Assembly (NCBI GenBank): GCA_009693885.1
Contig: SHWK01000006.1
Coordinates: forward strand, 1-20,127
Reading direction: 5' to 3'
Origin: Rickettsiales bacterium
GTDB taxonomy: Bacteria; Pseudomonadota; Alphaproteobacteria; Rickettsiales; UBA1997
DNA length: 20,127 nucleotides
A program made the translations under genes and the position numbers. Positions 13,677 through 20,127 of this stretch are shown piece after piece; position 1 is the first letter of the stretch, and each line of letters opens with the position of its first letter. The notes under the pieces were generated by a model that searched no databases, had not been told where the DNA came from, and saw nothing but the letters and a program-made list of their open reading frames with translations.

Positions 13677-14744
13677 TTATTCAACTGAAGAAAGCTTTTT
13701 TGCCTGATCATCCGCTGTTAGCGCATCAATAAACTCATCTAATTCTCCTAACATAATATCGTCAATTCGATAAGAGGTGAGGTTGATACGATGATCAGTG
13801 ACGCGGCTTTGCGGAAAATTATAAGTACGAATTCGCTCAGAACGATCTCCGCTACCGACTTGTTCTTTGCGTGATGCCGCACGCTCTTTATCTTGTTTAT
13901 CTCTCTCTGCCTCATAAAGCCTTGCGCGCAATACCTTCATGGCTTTTTCACGGTTTTTAATTTGTGATTTTTCATCTTGCATTGAAACCGTAACTCCGGT
14001 TGGAACATGGACAATTCGCACTGCAGAATCTGTGGTGTTAACTGATTGACCACCGGGCCCAGAAGAGCGGAAGACATCGATGCGCAGATCTTTTTCTTCG
14101 AGTTTGATATCAACTTCTTCAGCTTCTGGCAAAACAGCAACCGTTGCGGCAGAAGTGTGAACGCGGCCCGAAGCCTCAGTTTCGGGAACTCTTTGCACGC
14201 GATGAACGCCTGATTCAAATTTTAAACGAGCGAATGCGCCCTTGCCAGTAATCATTGCTGAGGCATCTTTATAGCCGCCAAGACCTGTTGCAGAAATTTC
14301 GAGAATTTCGAATTTCCAGCGTTTCATTTCGGCGTATTTTTGATACATTGCAAAAAGCTTATATCCAAACAACGCAGCCTCTTCACCACCAGTGCCGGCG
14401 CGGATTTCAAGGATGGCGTTTTTTTCATCGGCCACATCTTTTGGCAATAAAGAAATTTTCATTTCTTGTTCTAAAACAGGAATTTTTTTGGCTAATTCCA
14501 TTTTTTCTTCTTCCATCATATCCTTCATTTCTCTATCGGTTGTAGAGACCAAGGCATCTTCAATATCTTTTAGTTCTTTTTGTGTTTTTTGATATTCGTG
14601 AATTAAAGCAACGATTGGCAATAATTCAGCATGTTCTTTAGAAACTTTGGCGTAGCTTGAGCCAAGGGCATTGGGATCGAGTAGTTTTTTTTCTAATTCA
14701 TCATATTTTGTAACTAAGCCACTAAGTTTTTGTGTAAAAGACAT
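13677..14744 (-). CDS. prfA: Peptide chain release factor 1
   Basis: RF1 recognises UAA and UAG in the ribosomal A site and triggers hydrolysis of the finished peptide. The 355-aa protein is full length. The codon-recognition motif is P-E-T at residues 187-189 (RVPETEASGRVHTSA), a PxT form of the RF1 type rather than the SPF of RF2. The catalytic GGQ is at residues 231-233 (SSGPGGQSVNTTDSAVR). The Gln of GGQ is the methylation target of PrmC, whose gene lies 4.5 kb away on the other strand. A TATAAT box (14760-14755, minus strand) sits only 10 bases before the ATG, so the mRNA may have a very short leader. The gene is divergent from metG and convergent with the 91-aa gene. Confidence 0.97.
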   Translation of the reverse strand: MSFTQKLSGLVTKYDELEKKLLDPNALGSSYAKVSKEHAELLPIVALIHEYQKTQKELKDIEDALVSTTDREMKDMMEEEKMELAKKIPVLEQEMKISLLPKDVADEKNAILEIRAGTGGEEAALFGYKLFAMYQKYAEMKRWKFEILEISATGLGGYKDASAMITGKGAFARLKFESGVHRVQRVPETEASGRVHTSAATVAVLPEAEEVDIKLEEKDLRIDVFRSSGPGGQSVNTTDSAVRIVHVPTGVTVSMQDEKSQIKNREKAMKVLRARLYEAERDKQDKERAASRKEQVGSGDRSERIRTYNFPQSRVTDHRINLTSYRIDDIMLGELDEFIDALTADDQAKKLSSVE

Positions 14745-14854
14745 TTTGTAATTGATTATAAAAGAAGTTTTGCGATAGTTAGTAAAGTCTGTCAGATCGC
14801 CTCTAAGTAAGTTAGAAAGATTAGCAGTAAAATCTTGAAATTACAACTAAAGAA

Positions 14855-16546
14855 ATGAGTCAACAAAATTTTTCCATTTGCGAAGAGCAAAATTTTTCCA
14901 TTTGCGAAGAGCAAAATTTTTCCATTTGCGAAGAGCAAAATTTTTCCATTTGCGAAGAGCAAAATTTTTATATTACTTCGCCAATTTATTATGTGAATGA
15001 TATACCGCATATTGGCCATGCTTATACTTCGTTGGCATGTGATGTACAGGCCAGATTCCGTAGGTTGCAAGGCATGAATGTAAGATTTTTAACTGGCACT
15101 GACGAGCATGGTCAAAAGGTTGAAAAATCTGCTTTGGCGCGCGGTTTGCAGCCGCAAGAATTTTGCGATCAAGTTTCGCTAAAATTTCGTGAGCTGGTGC
15201 AAACATTGGGCCTATCCCATGATGATTTTATTCGAACAACTGAGGAGCGTCACAAAATTTGTGCACAAGAATTTTGGCGTCGACTTGAAAAACGCGGATT
15301 CATATATAAGGATGTTTATGAAGGCTGGTATTGCGTTCGCGATGAGGCTTTTTATGGTGAAGATGAATTAGTTGATGGCAAAGCTCCAACGGGTGCAGAA
15401 GTTACTTGGCACAAAGAAGAAAGTTATTTTTTCAAACTTTCGGCCTTTCAAGATAAATTGCTAATGTTGTATGAAGCGGCGCCAGACTTTGTTCAACCAC
15501 AATCTAAAATGAACGAAGTTTTATCTTTTGTGCGTGGTGGTTTGCGCGATTTATCAATTTCGCGCACCTCTTTTAAATGGGGAATCAAAGTTCCAACGGC
15601 CGACGGCTCTAGTGATAATGGCTCGCACATTATGTATGTGTGGCTTGATGCGCTCACCAATTATCTCTCAGCACTTGGATTTCCTGATGAAAAAAATCCA
15701 CTTTATCAAAATTTTTGGTGCAACACAGAGCTTTCGCCAGTGCATATTGTTGGCAAAGATATTCTGCGTTTTCACGCAATTTATTGGCCAGCATTTTTGA
15801 TGGCCGCAGATCTGCCGTTGCCCCACAGCATTTTTGCGCATGGCTGGTGGACAAATCAAGGGCAAAAAATTTCTAAATCAGTAGGAAATGTTATTGATCC
15901 ACTGCAAGAAATAGAATGGATAGAGACCCTTGGCTGCAGCAACCAAACCGCTATCGATTATTTCAAATATTTTTTATTGCGCGAAGTTCCATTTGGAAAT
16001 GATGGCGATTATTCGCGCGATAATTTAATCACTCGCGTTAATGCAGAATTAGCAAATAATATTGGCAATTTAGTGCAGCGATCTTTATCAATGATTTATA
16101 AAAATAATAATGGTGAAATCGTTGATATTAGTGGTTTTGTAGAAGGTCAAGAATTGTTAAAAAATGGCTATGATTTGCAAGAAAAGTTGGTGCAAAAAAT
16201 GGATAAATTTGCTTATGACCAAGCGATTGGTGAGATAATTAATTTTGCTTCAATGTGCAATGCGTTCATTAATGATAAGGCTCCGTGGAGTTTAAAAAAA
16301 GAAGGAAAAATTCTCGAAATGAATCTAGTTTTATCAACAATTGCAGAAAGCTTGCGGATAATTATGATTGCTTTGCAGCCATTTTTGCCTTGCTTGACTA
16401 AGCAGGTAATTGATTTCTTGCAAATAGATCAAAATTTGTGTATGATGAAGCATATTGATAAAAAATATGTTTTGGCGGTAGGGCATAAAATCTCTGAGCC
16501 AAAGATTATTTTTCCGCGAATGAATGCGGTGGCTCACATAGTATAA
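14855..16546 (+). CDS. metG: Methionyl-tRNA synthetase with repeated N-terminal extension
   Basis: MetRS charges tRNA-Met, including the initiator. The 563-aa protein has the class I signatures: HIGH at residues 52-55 (NDIPHIGHAYTS), LTGTDEHGQKVEK, and KISKS at 338-342. The insertion domain lacks the zinc-binding cysteine knuckles (RDEAFYGEDELV ... GAEVTWHKEESYFF), as in many alphaproteobacterial enzymes, and there is no C-terminal tRNA-binding domain. Residues 4-35 are four perfect copies of QNFSICEE; a fifth begins with QNF and leads straight into YITSPIYY, where the normal MetRS fold starts. ATG 14855 is the only usable start: an in-frame TAA lies at 14828-14830, and no ATG, GTG or TTG occurs in frame between it and the catalytic fold. 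xthA starts one base after its stop. Confidence 0.96.
   Translation: MSQQNFSICEEQNFSICEEQNFSICEEQNFSICEEQNFYITSPIYYVNDIPHIGHAYTSLACDVQARFRRLQGMNVRFLTGTDEHGQKVEKSALARGLQPQEFCDQVSLKFRELVQTLGLSHDDFIRTTEERHKICAQEFWRRLEKRGFIYKDVYEGWYCVRDEAFYGEDELVDGKAPTGAEVTWHKEESYFFKLSAFQDKLLMLYEAAPDFVQPQSKMNEVLSFVRGGLRDLSISRTSFKWGIKVPTADGSSDNGSHIMYVWLDALTNYLSALGFPDEKNPLYQNFWCNTELSPVHIVGKDILRFHAIYWPAFLMAADLPLPHSIFAHGWWTNQGQKISKSVGNVIDPLQEIEWIETLGCSNQTAIDYFKYFLLREVPFGNDGDYSRDNLITRVNAELANNIGNLVQRSLSMIYKNNNGEIVDISGFVEGQELLKNGYDLQEKLVQKMDKFAYDQAIGEIINFASMCNAFINDKAPWSLKKEGKILEMNLVLSTIAESLRIIMIALQPFLPCLTKQVIDFLQIDQNLCMMKHIDKKYVLAVGHKISEPKIIFPRMNAVAHIV
14864..14969 (+). repeat. 24-bp tandem repeat, 4.4 copies, within metG
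   Basis: Four identical 24-base units start at 14864, 14888, 14912 and 14936; each begins CAAAATTTTTCC and ends TTTGCGAAGAG. A partial fifth copy of ten bases (CAAAATTTTT, 14960-14969) runs into the unique metG sequence. The unit length is a multiple of three, so copy-number change keeps the frame. Each unit has short inverted arms (GCAAA and TTTGC) across its junctions. There are no differences among the four copies, which suggests recent expansion or ongoing homogenisation. Confidence 0.97.
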
Positions 16547-16547
16547 A

Positions 16548-17345
16548 ATGAAAATAGTCTCGTGGAACATTAATTCATTGCGCTTACGCCTGCCTCTACT
16601 CGCTCAATTTATCAAGCAATCCAATCCAGATATTATTTGCCTGCAAGAAACCAAAGTTTGCGATGAAGATTTTCCACTGCTTGCGGTTAAGGCGTTAGGC
16701 TATGATTTTGTTGAGTTCGTCGGTGAAAAATCTTATAATGGTGTAGCGATTATTTCTAAAATTCCCATCCGCAAAATTGCTGCGATTGATATTTTAAACT
16801 ATGGCCATAAGCGTCATATCTCGGTTGCCTTTGATACAAAAGAAGGTGAGGTTGTGTTGCATAATTTTTATGTGCCGGCGGGCGGCGATATACCTGATGT
16901 GGCGCTTAATGATAAATTTGATCACAAACTAAAATTTGTTGATTGGATGGCGCAATTTTTTGCCCCACAAAAAGATAAAAAAATCATCATCGTGGGAGAT
17001 TTTAACATTGCGCCGCTGCCGCACGATGTCTGGTCGCACAAGCAATTGCTAAAAATAGTTTCGCATACGCCAATTGAAGTTGAAAAACTCACTAACATGC
17101 AAGCAAGCCTTGATTTTGTTGATACGCAGCGCATGTTTGTTGATGAATCACAAAAACTTTATAGCTGGTGGAGTTATCGCGCAATGACGCCGCTCGTTAC
17201 AAATAAAGGACGCAGACTCGATCACATCTGGGCGACGCCAAATTTAAAGCAACATGTTCAAGAAATGAAAATCTACCAAGATTTTCGAATTGCAGTTCAA
17301 CCTTCAGATCATGTTCCAATCGAGACAAAATTTAATTTATTATAA
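16548..17345 (+). CDS. xthA: Exodeoxyribonuclease III (AP endonuclease)
   Basis: ExoIII cleaves DNA at abasic sites and trims 3' blocked ends in base-excision repair. The 265-aa protein has all the landmarks of the family with near-identical numbering to E. coli: WNINSLR (N7), LQETK (E34), GDFNIAP (D151, N153), a DxW segment (HDVW), SLDFVDTQRMF, YSWWSYR, RRLDHIWATP, and the terminal SDHVPIE (D254, H255). No truncation. The start codon lies one base after the metG stop, so the two genes are very likely translated from one mRNA. Nothing suggests a non-standard role. Confidence 0.96.
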   Translation: MKIVSWNINSLRLRLPLLAQFIKQSNPDIICLQETKVCDEDFPLLAVKALGYDFVEFVGEKSYNGVAIISKIPIRKIAAIDILNYGHKRHISVAFDTKEGEVVLHNFYVPAGGDIPDVALNDKFDHKLKFVDWMAQFFAPQKDKKIIIVGDFNIAPLPHDVWSHKQLLKIVSHTPIEVEKLTNMQASLDFVDTQRMFVDESQKLYSWWSYRAMTPLVTNKGRRLDHIWATPNLKQHVQEMKIYQDFRIAVQPSDHVPIETKFNLL

Positions 17346-17354
17346 AGAAATATT

Positions 17355-17383
17355 TTGTCTTTTAATTTAATTTTTTCTAAAAT
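17355..17383 (+). promoter_or_regulatory. Promoter of the ferredoxin gene
   Basis: TTGTCT (17355-17360) and TAAAAT (17378-17383) are separated by 17 bp. Transcription would begin near 17390, about 50 bases before the chosen ferredoxin start. The upstream in-frame ATG at 17383 overlaps the -10 box, so it cannot be the start for this promoter. Confidence 0.5.
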
Positions 17384-17439
17384 TGAATTTTTCCATCAAT
17401 ATTTGTGAGTCAAAAGCTCATGAACCCAATGTTTTTCTA

Positions 17440-17781
17440 ATGTCAGAGACTGTTAAAATTATTTTCATCGTAAAAGGTCAGTCAAAAGAGTTCGTCGTTC
17501 CGCTTGGCACAACGGTTCTTGAAGCTGCACATAATAATGATATAGATCTAGAAGGTGCTTGCGAAGGCTCCCTCGCTTGTTCCACATGCCATGTAGTTGT
17601 TGATAAAAAATATTACGATATGCTGGAAGCCCCTAGTGAAGATGAAGAAGACATGCTTGACTTGGCTTTTGGATTAACCACAACCTCGCGTTTAGGTTGT
17701 CAAATTATTATGACTAAAGAGCTAGACGGCCTTACTCTGGTAGTGCCAGATGAGACTCGCAATGTTTCGCTTAACAAATAA
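17440..17781 (+). CDS. fdx: Adrenodoxin-type [2Fe-2S] ferredoxin
   Basis: This small electron carrier is most likely the ferredoxin of iron-sulfur cluster assembly (ISC-type). From ATG 17440 it has 113 aa (MSETVKIIFIVKGQSKEF); an in-frame ATG at 17383 would add 19 residues unlike the family and overlaps a promoter. The cluster ligands follow C-x5-C-x2-C ... C: C41, C47 and C50 in GACEGSLACSTCHVVV, and C87 in SRLGCQI. The acidic patch EAPSEDEEDMLDLAFGL is the family's partner-binding region. No isc genes are adjacent. The following gene starts 13 bases after its stop and probably shares the transcript. Confidence 0.94.
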   Translation: MSETVKIIFIVKGQSKEFVVPLGTTVLEAAHNNDIDLEGACEGSLACSTCHVVVDKKYYDMLEAPSEDEEDMLDLAFGLTTTSRLGCQIIMTKELDGLTLVVPDETRNVSLNK

Positions 17782-17794
17782 AATTAATAAATTT

Positions 17795-19237
17795 ATGAAT
17801 AAAGGCATCTTAATAAAAGCAGTGGTGATCTTACTAGTTGCAGTTTTAGTACATAGTGTTTTTTGGTTTTTCAAAACTGGGCAACTAGAAAAACATCTCA
17901 ATAATTTTGTCGCTGAAAATGCCGCCACTGTTTCTGCGGGAGAAATCAAAGTTGTCGGATATCCACTTTCACAAAAAGTGATTGTCAAAGATTTAAAATT
18001 TACAATTCCGCACGCGGCTTTTGGCAAACAACAAGTTATCATAAAGAATTTACAAGCTATCTCAGGAATCTTCAGCTCTGATTTTATTGTTGAATTAATG
18101 GATAAAATTACAACACAAGATACCGAAAACAATGCTGGTCTTGTTGAGTTCAATCAAAATCCACAAATCGCTTTTTCGGTTGTTGATGGTATAGTTGCTA
18201 AATTCACATACTCTGATAGCGGTTACAGAATTTTCGATATTGATAAAAATATTATTTATTCAGCAGCATCTTCATCTGTTAATATTGATTCAACAATTGA
18301 TGCCAATGATCAAGTTGTTTCAAAAATTCTTGTAATAGCAAAAGATATTGAAGGCTTTGATGTGGTTGATATTTATAAAAATTCTTCTGAGAAAAAAGTT
18401 ATTGATGGAATCAAAACTGGTGAGATTTTAATTGGTGGCGGAGCAAATGCTGCCTTAATTAGCAGTGAGCCTTTTGTTGATCCTGCTGTAAATCTTCCTG
18501 CGGGCATTGTTCCGGCTCCAGTTGTGGCTGCTGTGGCGCCAACCCCTGTTGTTGCATCGCAAGATCCGGCTAAAGCTGCAGAAGTTGCTGGTGCTGGTGT
18601 TGCTGTTGCTGGTGTTGCTGCGGTTCCTGTTATTGATGGAGTCGCCCCTATCGCCCATCCTATTGATGTCGCAAGTGTTGTTGCAAAAAATGATGTTATC
18701 AAAAGCAATTTATTGATTGATATCGAATATGTTTTAACGCCAACTAAAAATGAGCAGCAATCATCTGTGCCGCTTGATCCAACTCAAATACAAGAGGTTA
18801 CCACTCAATATAGCAGAGCGGTTAAAGTTAATAATATTGAGTTTTCTAACTCGCTTTATAAAATTATCTTAAATGGACAGGCTAATTATTTCCAAGATGA
18901 TAATTTGCCATCGGGTTTTATTACGATAAAAGTTGAAAATATAGATAAGCTAGCAACTCATATTGCAAGCGGATTGACTCAAATTGCTGAACAAAAACAA
19001 GCAATACCAGCGGTTCAATCGGGTGATTTGGCAATGCAATCTCCTCAATCTCAAGGCACAGCATATCAAGAATTCTTGAAAAAAGTTGTTGTTGGATTGT
19101 CTAATGTTGCAAAAGAATTGTCAGCAAAAAATCAGCTTTCAAAAGATAATATTGCAATATTTGATATGCGTCGTGAAAAAAATCTTGAATTTGTCATAAA
19201 CGAAACCCCATTGCGTGAAGTTTTAGGAAAATTCTAA
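17795..19237 (+). CDS. DUF2125-like membrane-anchored protein with low-complexity insert
   Basis: The 480-aa protein starts at ATG 17795 (MNKGILIKAVVILLVAVLV); an ATG at 17750 would overlap the ferredoxin gene. An N-terminal membrane anchor or uncleaved signal (residues 4-26) is followed by a periplasmic-type, beta-rich region with the pattern AGEIKVVGYPLSQKVIVKDL (residues about 46-66). That pattern resembles alphaproteobacterial DUF2125 proteins, which are AsmA-like in style; the match is from memory and tentative. Residues about 230-290 form an insert rich in Ala, Val, Pro and Gly (PAPVVAAVAPTPVV, AGAGVAVAGVAAVPV). The remaining C-terminal part continues the repeated beta pattern. The function is unknown, and an envelope or lipid-related role is only a guess. 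A strong terminator follows. Confidence 0.7.
   Translation: MNKGILIKAVVILLVAVLVHSVFWFFKTGQLEKHLNNFVAENAATVSAGEIKVVGYPLSQKVIVKDLKFTIPHAAFGKQQVIIKNLQAISGIFSSDFIVELMDKITTQDTENNAGLVEFNQNPQIAFSVVDGIVAKFTYSDSGYRIFDIDKNIIYSAASSSVNIDSTIDANDQVVSKILVIAKDIEGFDVVDIYKNSSEKKVIDGIKTGEILIGGGANAALISSEPFVDPAVNLPAGIVPAPVVAAVAPTPVVASQDPAKAAEVAGAGVAVAGVAAVPVIDGVAPIAHPIDVASVVAKNDVIKSNLLIDIEYVLTPTKNEQQSSVPLDPTQIQEVTTQYSRAVKVNNIEFSNSLYKIILNGQANYFQDDNLPSGFITIKVENIDKLATHIASGLTQIAEQKQAIPAVQSGDLAMQSPQSQGTAYQEFLKKVVVGLSNVAKELSAKNQLSKDNIAIFDMRREKNLEFVINETPLREVLGKF
18490..18660 (+). repeat. Low-complexity Ala/Val/Pro/Gly coding segment
   Basis: This stretch of the DUF2125-like gene is made largely of GCT, GTT, GGT and CCT codons, with short repeats such as GTTGCTGGTG near 18584-18620. 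It encodes an Ala/Val/Pro/Gly linker-like insert in an otherwise mixed-composition protein. Confidence 0.6.
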
Positions 19238-19262
19238 CCATAGGTTTTAAGCACTATTCTGT

Positions 19263-19290
19263 AAGGGCGGGCCTTGTGTCCGCCCTTTTT
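19263..19290 (+). terminator. Intrinsic terminator after the DUF2125-like gene
   Basis: Perfect 8-bp arms AAGGGCGG (19263-19270) and CCGCCCTT (19280-19287) enclose a 9-base loop, followed by a T-run (19286-19290). It is the strongest terminator in the window and separates the ferredoxin unit from prmC. Confidence 0.9.
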
Positions 19291-19303
19291 ATTTGGGAGA
19301 AAA

Positions 19304-20127
19304 ATGAAAATATCCGCAGCGCTAATTTTAGCGCAACAAAAGTTGCAACAAAGCAAGATAAGTAGTGCTGCTATTGATGCGTTGGTTTTATTATGTTACA
19401 CTACCAACCTCTCCAAAGAAAAAATAATTTTTAATCCCAATCAAGAATTAACTCAAAATCAGCAGGATGATTTTTGGGGTGTGATTACGCGCAGACAAAA
19501 GCGCGAACCGGTTTCGCATATTTTGTCGCAGCGTGAATTTTATGGATTGGATTTTTTTGTTAGTTCGGCGGTGCTTGATCCGCGGCCAGATTCTGAAAGT
19601 TTAATTGAGCTTGTTGGTGAAATTTTCTCCGATAAAAATCAAAAATTAGAAATTTTAGAATTGGGAGTTGGTTCTGGATGTTTATCTATTACATTGTTAA
19701 AAAATTTTATTAATGCGGCTGTGAGTGGCGTAGATATTAGTTTGGCGGCGTTAGATGTTGCGAAAAAAAATGCTACTACTCATCAGGTGCAAAATCGTTT
19801 TCAGCTGCAGCAATCTGATTTATTTGCGACAATTTCGCCGCAGAAATTTGATCTAATTATTTCTAACCCACCATATATTGAAGCGGCAGAAATTGAAAAT
19901 CTTGCTGATGAGGTGAGGCTGTTTGAGCCAAGATTGGCGCTAGATGGTGGCGTTGATGGTTTGGATTTTTATCGCAGAATTGCTAAAGAGAGTGCGCGGT
20001 TTTTGAAGCCAGCGGGATTAGTGGTGGTTGAGGTGGGGCATGATCAGGCGCAAAAAGTGATGGAGATTTTTGCGCGTGAGCGGTTTGGTTTTAAGGTGAT
20101 GAAGCGAGATCTGGGTGGTGTTGCCAG
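19304..20127 (+). CDS. prmC: Release factor glutamine methyltransferase (partial, runs off right edge)
   Basis: PrmC (HemK) methylates the Gln of the GGQ motif in RF1 and RF2 using S-adenosylmethionine, which improves termination. The frame is open from ATG 19304 to the window end (274 codons seen). The start is well placed after a good ribosome-binding site (GGGAGA). The N-terminal helical domain is followed by REPVSHILSQREFYG, then DPRPDSESLIE, the SAM loop LELGVGSGCLSI (from about residue 117), and the catalytic NPPY at 188-191 (SNPPYIEAAE). EPRLALDGGVDGLDFYR is also family-typical. The protein is usually about 280-290 aa, so only a few residues are missing. Its target RF1 is encoded by prfA on the other strand. 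Confidence 0.95.
   Translation, partial: MKISAALILAQQKLQQSKISSAAIDALVLLCYTTNLSKEKIIFNPNQELTQNQQDDFWGVITRRQKREPVSHILSQREFYGLDFFVSSAVLDPRPDSESLIELVGEIFSDKNQKLEILELGVGSGCLSITLLKNFINAAVSGVDISLAALDVAKKNATTHQVQNRFQLQQSDLFATISPQKFDLIISNPPYIEAAEIENLADEVRLFEPRLALDGGVDGLDFYRRIAKESARFLKPAGLVVVEVGHDQAQKVMEIFARERFGFKVMKRDLGGVA

Noticed and set aside
14864..14969. Tandem repeat as a CRISPR array
   Set aside because: The 24-base units abut without spacers and are in frame with metG; there are no cas genes.
14792..15070. Minus-strand open frame with repeated KILLFANG peptide
   Set aside because: It is the reverse-strand shadow of the metG tandem repeat and overlaps the catalytic domain of MetRS.
17383..17439. 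Upstream start for the ferredoxin
   Set aside because: The ATG overlaps a likely -10 box and adds 19 unrelated residues.
13677..20127. prfA and prmC as one operon
   Set aside because: They lie on opposite strands 4.5 kb apart, with prmC behind a strong terminator.

Overview
The window is A+T-rich, densely packed bacterial chromosome. The gene set points to an alphaproteobacterium, probably a Rickettsiales/Holosporales-type or other reduced, host-associated lineage. The pointers are a TrcR (DUF1013) gene, which is an alphaproteobacterial family; a methionyl-tRNA synthetase without zinc-knuckle cysteines; an sdhB separated from the other succinate dehydrogenase genes; an adrenodoxin-type ferredoxin; and short intergenic gaps. 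The MEP isoprenoid entry enzyme (Dxs) and PdxJ are both present, so it is not a typical Rickettsia, which lacks the MEP pathway. The placement is inference from gene content; no 16S gene is present.

Layout. 1-149: the right end of an IS3-family insertion sequence (tail of OrfB plus a probable terminal repeat). 150-399: about 250 non-coding bases with a G+C-rich hairpin and a probable tRNA terminator. 400-489 (-): tRNA-Ser(UGA) with encoded CCA. 598-5134 (+): a TolC-family outer-membrane channel and an AcrB-type RND pump, one base apart, with no adaptor gene. 5146-7054 (-): an MFS transporter overlapping pdxJ. 7217-10453 (+): dxs, sdhB, rnhA. 10524-12408 (-): trcR and bcp, then rplY (L25/Ctc) with its own terminator. 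12471-13672 (+): birA and an unrecognised 91-aa membrane protein. 13677-14744 (-): prfA. 14855-20127 (+): metG, xthA, a [2Fe-2S] ferredoxin, a DUF2125-like envelope protein, a strong terminator, then prmC running off the right edge.

Most genes are housekeeping, in short mixed-strand operons. Functional links: Dxs makes 1-deoxy-D-xylulose 5-phosphate, the co-substrate of PdxJ; PrmC methylates the GGQ glutamine of the release factor encoded by prfA; the TolC and RND genes look co-transcribed as an efflux system.

The strongest oddity is at the 5' end of metG. Four exact copies of a 24-base unit add four in-frame copies of an 8-residue peptide (QNFSICEE) just ahead of the catalytic fold, and no start codon downstream could avoid translating them. 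Other points of interest are the orphan 91-aa membrane protein with a palindromic leader, two proteins with Ala/Pro/Val/Gly-rich low-complexity segments, an apparent insertion in BirA, and the structured DNA between the IS element and the tRNA. I saw no defence system, CRISPR array or clearly novel multi-gene system.
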